The notes under the pieces: model-generated
The model's database searches: none
What the model was told of the DNA's origin: nothing
What the model saw: the letters and a program-made list of their open reading frames with translations, nothing else
Position numbers and translations under genes: made by a program
In this document: piece after piece, positions 34,495 through 46,450 of the stretch
Numbering within the stretch: position 1 is the stretch's first letter
Layout of the letters: every line of letters begins with the position of its first letter
Assembly (NCBI GenBank): GCA_947579605.1
Contig: OX388312.1
Coordinates: 1,426,001 to 1,490,000, forward strand
Length of the DNA: 64,000 bases
Source of the DNA: Athripsodes cinereus
Taxonomy: Eukaryota > Arthropoda > Insecta > Trichoptera > Leptoceridae
Direction of reading: 5' to 3'

Positions 34495-35514
34495 TTATGT
34501 TATCTTGGATAAATCGTTCTCGCTTCGCACCCAAAAAGACTGGCTAGTTTCATTTTGTCTTACAAGGATCTTATAGTTGTTAATCCATACAAACTTATAT
34601 CCTTTATCCTTCGCTCTTGTCTTTGTTTTAGATAGCAAAACTTTTCGCTCAGTCGTTAGATGTTCGTTTACGTATATAGTAGTTTCACTACCTCTCCATC
34701 CAAGATCCGCTGTGGTAAGTTTTCGCAGTTTTCTGGCCAATGATAAAAATTCCTCTTTACGTGATCGCCGAGCAAACTTTATAATAATAGGCTTAGGCCC
34801 CTGCGCTCTTGTCGCTACCCTTGTCATCAGATCAATATCATCCTGCTTCAAAGAGAAACCTATTTTCTCAGCAACCTGGCCAACAATGGATGATAGATTT
34901 TCAGTATTTTTGAATGGAATATTCTTTATCTCCACATTATTAGCACGCAAAAATTGCTCCTTTTCTTCATTTGCTATCTGCAGAGACTGAACAGATGCCT
35001 TAAGGGTATTGATTTCGGCTACACTCGCATCATTATCCTTTAACTTCTTCTCCAATACTGACACCCTCTGATCCAGATCGTTAACGGAAGAAACACAGAC
35101 CTCTATCTGTTTTCGCTGAGAGAAGAGTTCCTCCCATATCAGCTGCAGAGATTCATTGGTCTTTGACACTTCCGCCTCAATTCGTACTAATCTGTCAGCA
35201 ATATCAGAAGACAGTGTAAAGCAGGGCTGAGCCTGCCCAACAGGAGTCATAGAGAGTGCCTCTTGATTGTCTATTGGAACAACAGTCGTTGGAGTGGACG
35301 TGGTTGAAGTATTGGATCTTGGATCCTGGCCTTTACATGTTTTACACTTCCATGATGATTTAGCAACCGATGACATCTTTTTATAGTTTGTTTCTGTGGT
35401 TTCCACACAAGTGAAATGGAAACAGTTGTGACATCTACTGCAGCGCAAATGCTTCTTTGGGCTAATAGCCAGAGTACATTTATTGCAAGGCACTTTCCTC
35501 TCTGAACCAGGCAT
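34495..35514 (-). CDS. LINE ORF1: PHD-type zinc finger and RRM-like nucleic-acid chaperone
   Basis: The protein has 339 residues from an ATG at 35514. The N-terminus has a perfect C4-H-C3 arrangement: Cys10, Cys13, Cys25, Cys28, His33, Cys36, Cys57, Cys60, with Trp55 two residues before Cys57 as in PHD fingers. A Thr/Ser-rich link (about 64-95) leads to a predicted coiled coil (about 105-190). After it comes an RRM-like segment starting near EIKNIPFKNTENLSS and containing PIIIKFARRSRKEEFL. The C-terminal domain is basic. PHD-bearing ORF1 proteins are known in CR1-group LINEs, where they bind the element RNA. The frame is complete, which fits a recent insertion. Confidence 0.85.
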   Translation of the reverse strand: MPGSERKVPCNKCTLAISPKKHLRCSRCHNCFHFTCVETTETNYKKMSSVAKSSWKCKTCKGQDPRSNTSTTSTPTTVVPIDNQEALSMTPVGQAQPCFTLSSDIADRLVRIEAEVSKTNESLQLIWEELFSQRKQIEVCVSSVNDLDQRVSVLEKKLKDNDASVAEINTLKASVQSLQIANEEKEQFLRANNVEIKNIPFKNTENLSSIVGQVAEKIGFSLKQDDIDLMTRVATRAQGPKPIIIKFARRSRKEEFLSLARKLRKLTTADLGWRGSETTIYVNEHLTTERKVLLSKTKTRAKDKGYKFVWINNYKILVRQNETSQSFWVRSENDLSKIT

Positions 35515-36250
35515 TTTATATACTGAAAAATATATTCAACAGTATTCGAATATATTGCACACTATCAGTCATACAATAAAGTAGGAGAATAAAATATTGT
35601 CCGTATAAACTCAATAAATAAATTCAAACGGAAGAGTAACCATGAAACCCGAAAGCAGATCACAGCTATGTAGGTAATAACGATCCGCTTAACAAAATAG
35701 TATGAGAAAAATGTTATTTTCCTCAATAGCTCAAACACTGTTAAAGATACAAAATAGTCACCACTAAGTTTTTGATAGAGTTTTTTTCAGGCTTTCCAAT
35801 GATACTAGGCACTTCACAAAAAAAAATATCTTTACGGTACCACTCAATAAAAAGGGTATTTTTTAACTTTAACTCAGTATAACTTTCCCATTTATGGACC
35901 GTTTTAAAAGTTTCAAAGCAAGGTACACTCCCAATTTTGAGTAGAATTTGAAAATATGAAAAAGATTTTTTTTCGGAAAATTTGAAAATTGTTCACTTAG
36001 GAAAAGTCAGTTTTCCACCCAAACCGTCACACATATAGGTATATCACCGCGAGGTTTTTCACTCGGACTGACGTCTCCTATCGTTATTCAATGGAATATC
36101 GACACTCCAGTTACCAGGAGGAGCAGCGTTTTCACTTTTGTCCTGATTGTTTACAGTTTTCTCCAGTTTTCCACAAAATTCACTAGTTTTTCACAGTTCA
36201 TTCAAAAACCACCACTCTCACTGCACGGAGCACAAAATTTCACGTCGAAT

Positions 36251-37838
36251 GATATATAAAAACTTCCTTATCGTTGTTATATTACCAAAAAAAACTAATT
36301 AAATATGAAGAGTGAAAAAAATGCGTGTAATTGGAATCTTGATATTGATGATGTGATGATTGTGATGTGATGATCCCTGGTCCTTACGGAAAATAAACAT
36401 TGCAGTGCTTTTGAATGGCATTTGTAGGCGGTTCAGTTGTATCTGCGACAGTCCTACTTATAGTACAGAAGTTTAGTCCATAATTCATCAAAATACCTAC
36501 CGTTATTTATACTGAACTATCATCAAAGCTAAGGTAAAAATAAATTAAGTATACCATTTTGATATTAAGTAGGTACCCAGTGTTCCTAAACGTTATAATA
36601 TATTATAAGTGTTCTTCAAAACATGATCAATCTATTTTTTTTTCATATTTTTCAATAAAGAGAGTCGTTTGCATTTCCTTATAATTTTTCTTTGTCCGTA
36701 TCACATCCACGTCTCTACACTGTGTAGAGTCAGGATTAAAAGCTAGTAGCAATAAAAAAATCAATTATAATTAAATATAAATTAACAACAGACATCGTTT
36801 TTTACAAATCGTTTGGTTTTCATTTACGTTTAAGACATCAGTCGACATGAATTACCGTCAAATGAAATACTCATCATCGATTTGTACGTGAACATCTTGG
36901 GTAGTTTAAAATTTATTAAAAATTAAAATTAATTTATTGCCGATTCCGCAATACCCAACTTAAACGAAAGAAGGAAATGCGGTATTTGTAATCATTGCAT
37001 TTTTTATTTGGCACTGTGGCGCTTGGATTGATAAACTTTGGGTTTAACTATTCGGCTAAACCTTTGTTTGTTAGCCTTTCAAATAAATTACGGCGTTTGA
37101 CTAACCGCCTAGGAATCAAGTTAGCTGGTTAAATCAACTATCTGGAGGGGACATAATTTAAGATTTTCAATGGAAAAAAAGGTAACATTGAGTAGAATAG
37201 GCGATTTCCTACCTGTACTACCAAATGTAATATGCATCGTTTCAAAGTGAAAGAAATAGAAAAAAGTCAGTGTATGTATTTAAAAAAAAAACTCTGACAG
37301 CAGTAGCACCAGATTCCAAAGAATGCAGACAATATCACTTTTACTATCAATAAAATCAATACTATTTCTAACGAGGCACGCTATTTACAATAAAAAAAAT
37401 CTTACGCATGACATACTAAAATCAAAAGTTCAGCCGCAGCATCAGGATTTATAAGCGGAACTACTATCGCTTGAAGAATATTGATCTGATTCTAGTTTGA
37501 TCGCTGATAACAATATTATCACCTTGGGCAAACTGCTCCGAATGACCACATTCGTATCAATAGAAAAAAATAATGACAGCCGCATTGATTCTGCATAAAT
37601 TTAGAGCAATTATTACTGTGTCGTATATAAAGTAAGTCGGTGCCGGGTGTAAATTTTGAATAAATGCTATCATAATAATTATTGCAGGCGTTGATAATGG
37701 GATTTAAATGTTATTATTATTATTTTATTGATTGATCGTGATACATAGAAACGGTGTGTATTTACGAGTATGAGATATTACTTTGGGCGTCACTCTCTAC
37801 TTTTGAGGACACTGTGTCAATGTTGTGCGAGTGTGTGT
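36251..37838. other. No gene seen
   Basis: AT-rich sequence with a GATGATGTGATGATTGTGAT microsatellite at about 36346-36375. It separates the CR1-like LINE from the DNA transposon. Nothing else is recognised. Confidence 0.5.
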
Positions 37839-40551
37839 TAGGGTGGAACACTTTTGTATGAAAAAAATTTTTTTTTCGTATATCGAATTGGAATACCAGG
37901 CAAAAGTTGCCTTATATAATTGTAAATAACACCCACTAATTTGGAAGTTCTAGCTCAACAGCAAAAGGTCCCGCCATAGACTTGAAATTTCAATTTTTAA
38001 GTTTTTACAGACGCTTTGTTAAGTACACCCTATTTACAAAATATTAACTAAATATAATATGTTATGCATTTATATGATAAGATAAAAGTATATTTTAGTT
38101 AAAAGAATCATTTATTTTAAAAATATACACAGTTTCAGAAAGTTGTGTCGGTATGAATAACGTCATTTTTCATAACAAAAATCCTTTTTCGTCTCAAACT
38201 TTGGCATGAGCTTTCGAGACGCTGAATTAAATTTTACAAAACCCTATCTTCTTGTCTTATCGCATACACGTAGAGCTGCTTCTATCACATCTTTTACTGA
38301 TCTTTCCACAGCTTGGGTGTGGTAAGGCAGTCTCATTAACTCCAAAAACGATTCTCCTCCATTTTCAATAAGATGTTGTAACTGCTTATCGGAAATATTC
38401 ATCAGTATTGAGGTTTCGTATTTATTTTGTTGCCAGTTTATCAAGTCTATGTAAGAACTTGCATTTAAGTCCACTTTTGGCACCTCAAACATGCGCGAAA
38501 CAGAATTTTTATTCACTTGACGAGCTTTTAAAATGCGTCTAGCAGCTAGTTCTCTAATGTGCTTACGCGTATCTGTTATCGTACTCAACAACAAGTTTTC
38601 TGGATGAGCATTGTAACTGTTCCGAAATAAAACAGGGTCCACAATCGCTAACAATTCGTTCGACAAATAACTAGTGCTGTTAATGAGCTTCCATAAATGT
38701 TTTGAACCATCTTTAATGCTATACCAATTTGACCTGCAAATGATTTAGATCCTGCTATAGGGCTATCCAAATAGGAAAACAAACCGTCAATAGCAACTCA
38801 TTAGCGTATAAGAGACAAATTATCCAATGCAATGGTTGAGATAGTCTATTTTCCAAAAAACCAATCACGCCTCCCACATTCCCTGTATTTGTGGTTGTTC
38901 CATTACATCCAACAGTCATTATACTCTCAGGTGATATATTTTCAGTCGTCAAAAAGCCGTGGATAGCTCTTTCAATATTTCTCGCACTGCCCGATGTTGG
39001 AAACACATACCCAACATAAACAGAACCTGGTTCTTTAATAATCGAAACATGTTCCTCTTGTACAATCACTTTAAATCTCTTCGATCTTTTTAAAACAGTT
39101 TTAGCCGTCTGGTTTTCCTTCCATCAAAATATAAGTCAGGAATTTCTGTTACTCTTTCTTCTGTTAAAATTTGCCCGCAAACTTTTTGTCTTATTCTTCT
39201 GAGTTTCATTCTGCCCACGACGTTAGTCGACTGCGCCTCAGAGTCAGCATCAGAAGCAGAATATAGAACATTTATGATACGATAACCGCCGCAGCTCGGT
39301 CTGATACTCCGTATCTATCGCATACAATCGTCAAACTATGAAGACTGGCATCCGTGAGCTTTATAGGCTTTTGATCCACTTTGTTCGCGGTGTCAAGACC
39401 ATCTGCGGCCGACGAACAAGAAGGAAGGTCAACATTAGAACTAACTTCAGATCTATTTAGCCTATATAAAGAAAAGGAAATGTCTTTAATTCTTGTATTT
39501 GAATTATGCCTGATTTCTTGTTTAAGAGCACGTAATCTTCTTTTCTGCAATTTTTTACTCTAGATATGATCCGTTCTTCCTAAAACCATTTGTCTGTTAG
39601 TGCGTTGGTCTTCTAAAAATATTTGTTCCTCTTTTGCCACTTTATTTTCTCTCAAACAAGTACAGTTTACAAATTCTTTACATTTACATGCAGCTATGTC
39701 AAAAAGCTTTGCACTTTGTACTCTGAATTCTTCTACCTTTCTTTCCTTTAGTTTCTTCAAAGACTTTTTCAAATTTCAAACAAAATCAAACAAATCAAAT
39801 CAAAGCATTTTGAGTGATATTTTTTATGTAACTGTAAAACTCGTTTGTGTGTAACAATTGAAATAGAAGATTTTATTCATACCTAATTCTTCAATTTTTG
39901 TTTCAACTGTTTCGGCACTTTTCCAAAAATATAGGTTATTTTGTGGTGTTGTTCTTTATTTTTAAGTCTTGTCGAACCCATTCAAAGAATTTCATAACAT
40001 TCTCATACGTAAGTAGTATATTCTCCTTGAACTCTGCACTTTCATCAAATATCGGACATTTTAACTTTTGTCTTGTAGAAGTCGTATTTATACACTTAAA
40101 AAACGTAGGTACATCAACTAGTACCTACTGGTGAAAATAATTGACGGGCTACCTTCCACCTTGAGACAATATTATCGACACTAGTTGAAACGAAACACTG
40201 CAAATTCGTAGATCGAAGCGTGCTGCCCCCGCTTTGTCCCGCACTTTGCTCAACTGTCCCAGTACCAAAGTATATTAAAATGATGAAATATTTGATTGCA
40301 ACTGCTAGTTAACTATATTTGAATATGTTTTTGAATAAAATAAACCTATTTTAATAAGTTCTGTATTGTTTTGTAGGCCGCGCAAATAGCCCCTAAATCG
40401 TCCTTTTTGTAAATAATCGATGTCTTGTCGGGGGCTCTTACCGTTGTCTGATAATTTTTATATTTTTAATGCAGGCAATTGATGGCAAAAGGCAACTAAA
40501 TACAACTATTCCAAATCAAAATTCGAGAAAAAAAAATTTCGTTCCACCCTA
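37839..40551 (-). mobile_element. 2.7 kb DNA transposon, unnamed superfamily, broken
   Basis: The termini are TAGGGTGGAAC at 37839-37849 and GTTCCACCCTA at 40541-40551. Similarity continues inward as A/T runs and GAATTGGAATA versus TTTGGAATA over about 60 bp. Flanks are GTGTGTGT on both sides, consistent with an 8-bp target duplication, but the site is a GT microsatellite so this is ambiguous. One disrupted gene lies on the minus strand (38244-39772). The element is AT-rich outside the gene. Confidence 0.75.
38244..39772 (-). pseudogene. Broken transposase-like gene of the DNA transposon
   Basis: Four minus-strand blocks belong to one protein: 39772-39560 (Lys/Glu-rich with CKCKEFVNCTC), 39550-39272 (RIKDISFSL, LTDASLHSL, CDRYGVSDRAAA), 39069-38755 (MTVGCNGTTTNTGNVGG and LHWIICLLYANEL) and 38666-38244 (NELLAIVDPVLFRN, HPENLLLSTITDTRKHIREL, LPYHTQAVERSVK). 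They are separated by frameshifts and gaps. I recognise the last two from uncharacterised ORFs common in arthropod genomes; there the motif normally reads GxDGT, so the Asn here may be a lost acidic residue. Compared with that family, the segment between the GQIG and HLWK motifs is shortened, which suggests an internal deletion. A transposase role is inferred from the inverted ends, not shown. Confidence 0.65.
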
Positions 40552-40759
40552 GTGTGTGTGTGTGTGTCATCAGTTAATGTGTAAATGAAATGAAAAGCAT
40601 AATTATCGATATCGTTTTAATATACAAAAGTGACAACACGTCGATTATTGTTTGGGATTATTTTGATGTACATTGAGCTTTTCAAACAGTTTGTTTAATA
40701 AATATAACAGTTTGTCTATCTGTAATATAAACACTTAAAGTTTTTTACGAAGCGCACCG

Positions 40760-40850
40760 TATGAAAAAAAAACCTGACTTTTATAAAACACTCGAAAACT
40801 TACAGAAAAGGGTGTGAGATCTATCCGTTGCCAGGAACATACTCGACAAA
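40760..40850 (+). mobile_element. Family A fragment
   Basis: ACCTGACTTTTATAAAACAC, TCGAAAACTTACAGAAAAGG and TTGCCAGGAACAT follow the internal family order. Confidence 0.5.
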
Positions 40851-41244
40851 AAAAATCTCCTTACGATATGCTAGAAATATTTTCTTTTCTTCATTTTATT
40901 CTCCTTCTACATAATCATTAACATAAAAAATCAACAAAAAAATTTACATAAAAAAATGTGATGACATGCAGTGTCGAGATAATCACTATATCAGTGATTT
41001 CTTCCATCTGACTTTAAAACATTTTTTTGTTAAATCCTCAAATTTCCACAAAGATAACTAATTCTAATATTTGCAAACATCTTATAGAACAAAAGCACTC
41101 AAAAATCGTTTTGAGAATCTGTGAACAGATAATTGTAAAAATACTATTAGCTTAAATGAAATTGTGTACTAATTTGCATAAACAAATACATAATGTTATT
41201 TAGATACGTACCTCTAATAGCTACTCAATATTGAGTGGTTATTC

Positions 41245-41266
41245 AGCTACTCAATATTGAGTAGCT
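41245..41266. repeat. Perfect 22-bp palindrome with a direct repeat beside it
   Basis: AGCTACTCAAT pairs with ATTGAGTAGCT with no loop. A near copy, GCTACTCAATATTGAGTGG, sits 22 bp upstream at 41220-41238. Confidence 0.85.
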
Positions 41267-41519
41267 GTTAAAATTTTACTTTCTGTAGTACATCATCACA
41301 TCACTATCTTGAGACGGCGGACTATAATCAAATGTGAGAAGACCTCTGATAGAATATTAACATATTATACTATTAGCTGCAAACAAGAATAATATATAGG
41401 TACGTGAATTTAATTCACACGAGACGAGTTTGGGTGATTCGGATGTTATCACTAGGAAATGTATTCAGAAAACATCTTCAATTATAATTATTAAAAAATG
41501 AGGTTTATCACTCATTCTG

Positions 41520-41715
41520 ATTATTGTTACGTCACGGCATTTCCCGCAAGTAGGGTAGTCGGCAGACTAACTGCATGTAATAAAGTGACGGAGACAGAAC
41601 GGGTGGCATGCTTCAGCGCTGAATTTTAGTTGTTATTATCATATACGTAAGGTTTATCAAACACCTGCCTTATACAGGAATAGTGGGAGGCCTATCTTTT
41701 CTTTACCGGTGATTA
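41520..41715 (+). mobile_element. Family A retroposon copy
   Basis: GTCACGGCATTTCCCGCAAG, TAGGGTAGTCGGCAGAC, ACGGGTGGCATGCTTCAGCG and ACACCTGCCTTATACAGGA. One hairpin arm is disrupted. Confidence 0.6.
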
Positions 41716-42659
41716 TAAAGGACTTTTTTTGTAATATTCCTTTTTTAATGACATTATAAAGAAGCTGTACAAAAGTATATATTTTGATTTCAATATTCTA
41801 AACGGTTATTAATAAAGAAAATTTTAAATTAAATTAAGAAAGCACTTCATTCAGTATAGAGTAAATATTCATAACCATCATCGTTGTAAGAAGACGTTTC
41901 TTTCAGAATCATCATCGTTGACATCCTCAGCACTTTGTTGAATGTTAAACATCCAGTTAAATTATACCAATCACCAAACACTACCCATCATCAAACCTCC
42001 TTCCAAAACTTCTCTTTCCATGTAAAAGGCTGCCATTGAAGATTACACACTTCTAGAAGAATACAATAAAACTATTTGAATAGATGTCACAAAACTAACT
42101 GCCTGTATCACACCAAACAAATTATGACAGAATAATAAATAAGTGATGAATGTTCTACTAAATCTCAGTCCGAAAACACCCAAAGATGATAATAATAAAA
42201 CATTAATTTAATACTACAAAAATGACCCTAATAATATTGACACTTTCATCTTGTATAATCATATTTTATTAGCCTTAAATACCGAATTAATAAAAACAAA
42301 TTGATAAAAATTAATAATAAAAAATAAATCATCTGCATAATAATAACAAGCTGATATATTATTCTGTATGTAGGTATAATACATATTACCTATCACTACC
42401 TATTATAAATAAAAACATGAAAATAAAAACATGTTCTCGTTGTAGGTGATTTTTTTCTCCGTGTTTTTTTTTACATTAGAAAGTTTGCACATATTTGTAT
42501 GGTGATAAATCTCAAGACAATTTTACGATTAGATTTTTTTCACGTGTGAAATACTTTTCAACGATTTTATTATTAAATTCTTGGCAGTCCACTTAAACAA
42601 AATTATCAAATTCTTTGTATCTAAAATTAACACCACTAATATTTTTATGATGGCTGTAA

Positions 42660-42800
42660 GGCTATATAAAACTATTTTTTTTTTATAAAATAGTTATCTG
42701 GTTTTGACTTAGAAAAAACTTACCTACAAGAGTTTAAATACGATATTGTGAGTCGAAACCAGGTCTCTATATAATCAAAATTAGTAAAAACTTAAACCGT
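42660..42800. mobile_element. Fold-back relative, interior diverged
   Basis: TAGTTATCTGGTTTTGACTT on the left and GAGTCGAAACCAGGTCTCTA on the right form the inverted core shared with 10665-10700 and 10745-10775. The outer arms are decayed. Confidence 0.6.
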
Positions 42801-44654
42801 TTGTATTTCTTTACATAAAAAAAACATAATCAATTTCCTATAAACTGTCTTCCACTGCAATAAGATCGTGATTGCTGTCACAATAGCTATACATATCTAT
42901 CAATAACATAAAGTTTCATGCTATAGGAGTATATAGTGAATAAGGTAAGTAGTGTTAAGGGAACATGTCTATCATAAGCTCAAGTATTAATTAAAAGAGA
43001 CTTTAATTAAAACGTAATAAACCTTTCGATTAAGGATATAATACATGTAATAATAACAACGATGAGGTATAAAACGTAACTAGTCTCAGATAGAGTATCA
43101 TCGCGCGCGATTATGGATGTAAAGCTCTCGATATAAAGCTTCAAGTTGCTGTTGTTGGTGGTGTTATTATGCCAGGCATGTTGCTGAGAACTGGGTAGAT
43201 AATAATATGTGAAGTACTTGTATTATTAGATACTATTAAATACTACCGATGGTAATTGTATAACTACAGCAATAAGGAATGTAAGTTACTTTACACAGTG
43301 ACGGAACGGATATTGACTATAACGTTACACAACGATCGTAACTAGTTTGAGTACCATTTTAATTTATTAATTGTTTTTTTTTATTATTATTATTTTTTAA
43401 AAAAGGTAGCTACAAGTTACTTGCACGAACATTAAAAAAACGAAATTCAAGAATATAACATAACACCAGAGTGTAATAGTTCATTTATTTTATCATCAAC
43501 ATAATACTCAACATTTCACAAAAACCAACCACTACTTAATTGAAAAGATATTTAAAAATTATGATCAACTGTACAACATTTTATAATGTATAAAAAAATA
43601 TTGTGAAACTAAATAAAGCTAAAATGAGAGGATTGTCTCCAAAGCCTCGTTGATCCAAGAGCTTTGGAACTAAGAAAACAGTAGGTACATTTCTTTTTTT
43701 GTCTATAATTTATTTATTTATTTATTTTGGTCAACGGAACACTACAGAGAATACATATGTGTTTAGTACAATAATACAATAATCAACAATAAGTATACAA
43801 TGCAATATTCAAATATATGTTTTTTTTTATGATCGTACGTTTTTTGCACCTCAAAAGGGTGGAACGAACTGAATTTACATGCAAAGGACAGTTTGTTTAG
43901 ATTCAATGTTTTGAAAATGATGACTTATTATTGTGCAATCCGCCTTATTGAAAATTTTCAACAAAGACCTCTAATTGATTGAAATAAATTGAAAGACCTC
44001 TAATTGATATTTTTTAAAACCAATAAATTGAAGTTTTTTAAAACCAATTTCGTCGAGGACAGAAACTAATTTTCCATGCATTGATTATACAACATTTCAG
44101 TATTCATTGTTCAATATTTGTGAAAAGTGAATCGATGAAGATTTGCTGGTGAATACCATCAACATTAGAAATTTTTCAATTCTAGATCAATTGTAACAAT
44201 CATTTATTGCTTTAAACATTATTGAATTCAATAAAAAATAACTTAAGACACACTATGTTTATTTATACTTACGCGTTAAAGGGAAAATTTCGTAGGATCT
44301 CAAGAACCTACGGTTCATTTAAATCTATTTTCATATCAAACAATTAAATTGCCGCTAATTTACTTATAAAATAAAACAAATTATTTTTAACTATTAAAAG
44401 ACAACCACCACATCAGTGGTGACATTTGTAATATACGAGGGAAACACACAAAAAGTTGTATCAACAAATATGGCTAGAGAAGCAATACATAATGAATCTA
44501 CTATAGACAACGACCATTACGTACGTATCATGTACATAGGGGGTACTTATTTATCCACTACAAAGCACTCGTTGGCTCTACCCAATATAATATGCTACAT
44601 ATTATTATTATTATCATCATCTACTGCTAATAATAGTTGTAAGTTAATATGTAT

Positions 44655-44770
44655 ATTTATGTGTGTCACTTATCCTGAATGCCTTAACTTTTATTGGCGC
44701 GGAGAGGACGACATGCATATTTATAACAAGCAGTTGGTCTGCAAGTAACTCCATGGCGTAATGAGATTGA
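44655..44770 (-). mobile_element. Family A 3' end
   Basis: CTTATCCTGAATGCCTTAAC, TTGGCGCGGAGAGGACGACA and CAGTTGGTCTGCAAG are the family's 3' third in sense orientation on + text, ending near ATGGCGTAATG. Confidence 0.5.
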
Positions 44771-44794
44771 TAAATTCTTGAAAAACTATATTAA

Positions 44795-44925
44795 CCTACT
44801 ACTATTACTACTACTATACCATCACGGCATATCCCACAAGTGGGGTAGCCAGCAGACCAGCTGCATGTAAGAAACATGCAAACAGTCCTCTTCGTGCCAA
44901 TATAAAATCAAGACATTACTATATT
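44795..44925 (+). mobile_element. Family A end, well preserved, with trinucleotide tail
   Basis: CTACTACTATTACTACTACT tail, then ATACCATCACGGCATATCCC, ACAAGTGGGGTAGCCAGCAG, and an intact GCATGTaagaaACATGC hairpin. It is nearly identical to 7800-7910. Confidence 0.7.
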
Positions 44926-45164
44926 AACAACTTTACTATTTAAGCTGGATATTATAAAATTCGCCCAAAATCATGTAATTTTGTGAAAAGTATTGGTATC
45001 AGGGTGTATCCATTTTTAACAAATTATTTCGCTATTACTTAGATAAGAAAGTCTAATGAAATATGCTGATGTTTTTTCAAGCGATTCAGAGTATTTTTTG
45101 TTTTATCAACTTTATTTTCTACGTGGATCACGATTATCATCATGGCGTTTCCACAACTATATAT

Positions 45165-45565
45165 AATGAGTTACAATTATAATCCATTGGATTGGTCTGC
45201 AACGAGTTTGGTTTTTCTTCTCCATTCGTCTCTATTCTCAGCCAGTCTTTTCAGCTCTACGTATGAGCCACAGTTCATGTCCCTCTTCAGTTGGCCCATA
45301 TACGCGTCTCTTGGTCGGCCTCTGCCATTTGTCCCCTCGTTCTTACCCTCCGCGATGGCGATGAGTAGTCCTGGGTGCCTGATGTTGTGGCCAATCCAGT
45401 TTGCTCGTTGTTGGCCGATTCTCTTAAGAAGTTGCCTTTTTTCGCCTACCCTGGTTAATACTTGTTCGTTTTCGACGTGTTTCGACCAATGAATCTTCAG
45501 CATGCGTCTGTAGTACCACATCTCAAAGGCCGCCAACCGTCCGCTTTCACTCTTGCTGATGGTTC
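45165..45565 (-). pseudogene. LINE reverse-transcriptase C-terminal fragment (family C)
   Basis: 119 open codons on the minus strand include FEMWYYRRMLKIHWSKHV, RIGQQRANWIGHNIRHPGLL and GRGRPRDAYMGQLKRDMNC. It is very close to the copies at 21785 and 58350. Its similarity stops at about 45565, where family A-like sequence begins, so it was truncated or interrupted there. Confidence 0.8.
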
Positions 45566-45584
45566 TACAACTAGCTTGTAATAA

Positions 45585-45790
45585 ACTTGGGAGTTATCTA
45601 TGCCAATAACGGAATTAAGGATGAGTGACAAACCCTGATGCCTTGGATGAATTGTAGAAAAATTGTAGATGTTAAATGTCTTATTCATGATGTTTTACAA
45701 GTACCTGCCTTTTAGAAGACACAAGAAATCTCACAAAAAGAGTGGAAGATATATTCTTTGCCGGAGACAACACTGAAAATTATACCCGGG
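45585..45790 (+). mobile_element. Family A copy adjoining the LINE fragment
   Basis: TATGCCAATAACGGAATTAA, GGATGAGTGACAAACC, GTACCTGCCTTTTAGAAGAC and AGAGTGGAAGATATATTCTT. A further decayed piece lies at 45855-45990. Confidence 0.55.
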
Positions 45791-46254
45791 CATAGAAAAT
45801 TGAGTCGACGATGGCTGGTTTGAATTTCTAATCTTAGTTTCTGAGGTAGTTAAAAAATACATTTGGAGAAAAGAGTGAAAAAAGAGTAGGGAGAATTATT
45901 CATTGCAGGAAACTTCACAGAGCTTCTAAGTTTCTAGACGAGTCTGGGTTTGATTCTAGTATGTCTACATTATAATAACAATATGAGTTCACTTACAGAA
46001 ATACACAATAATAATTAATCAGCTTCACAATCATTTATTGCGTTTACGTGCAGAACTTATATTCGTATAAAAATAAGAATAACAACATGTCGATAAAGTA
46101 ACTACAATATTATTAAAAATAAGTTGCACAAAAGTTAACAGCATACCTACACTACATAAGTAGATAATATTATTATGTTGTCTTTCCCTAGTCTTAACAA
46201 TCACGTAAACTTACTTAACCGAAGAGACAGTGTACTATTGTAGCAATAAGTGTT

Positions 46255-46450
46255 CTATGTTTTACGTGGAGTCCTGGGCAAATAGTTAAATCTCCTACAG
46301 TTTTTGAAGGTCCTTTAAAAGGTACGTACCTAATTGAAAATATCAAAAATAAGAAATTTCAATTCAGCAATGATATACACCACTCATTCTATATGTCTTA
46401 ATGTTTATTGGCACGGAGAACCTCCGTATTTTTTACGAAAACATCTGCTG
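46255..46450 (-). mobile_element. Family A retroposon copy
   Basis: ACGTGGAGTCCTGGGCAAAT, TTTAAAAGGTACGTACC, CCACTCATTCTATATGTCTT and TTGGCACGGAGAACC follow the family order, decayed. Confidence 0.5.

Larger units (their letters stand above)
31160..36250 (-). mobile_element. Near full-length CR1/Jockey-type LINE
   Basis: It reads on the minus strand: a probable 5' UTR (about 36250-35515), ORF1 (35514-34495), a 292-bp stretch of unexpected sequence, ORF2 (34202-31701) and a 3' UTR. The 3' UTR ends at AATAAAGGAAAATAAAATAA near 31165. Both ORFs are long and open, so the insertion is young by the standard of the rest of the window. The 5' boundary is approximate, as no target duplication was recognised. 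The first part of the endonuclease is missing, so the copy is unlikely to be self-sufficient. Confidence 0.75.
40552..45164. other. Gene-free interval with scattered repeats
   Basis: It contains family A copies (40760-40850, 41520-41715, 44655-44770, 44795-44925), a fold-back (42660-42800), a perfect 22-bp palindrome (41245-41266) and a possible reversed LINE tail at 43705-43815 (TTATTTATTTATTTATTTTG). The remainder is AT-rich. Confidence 0.5.

Noticed and set aside
34172..34534. 120-codon minus-strand ORF between LINE ORF1 and ORF2
   Set aside because: It contains no endonuclease motif and overlaps the end of ORF1 in another frame; best seen as chance reading through the lesion.
32906..34990. 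Several plus-strand ORFs across the CR1-like LINE
   Set aside because: They are antisense to the long, motif-rich LINE ORFs.
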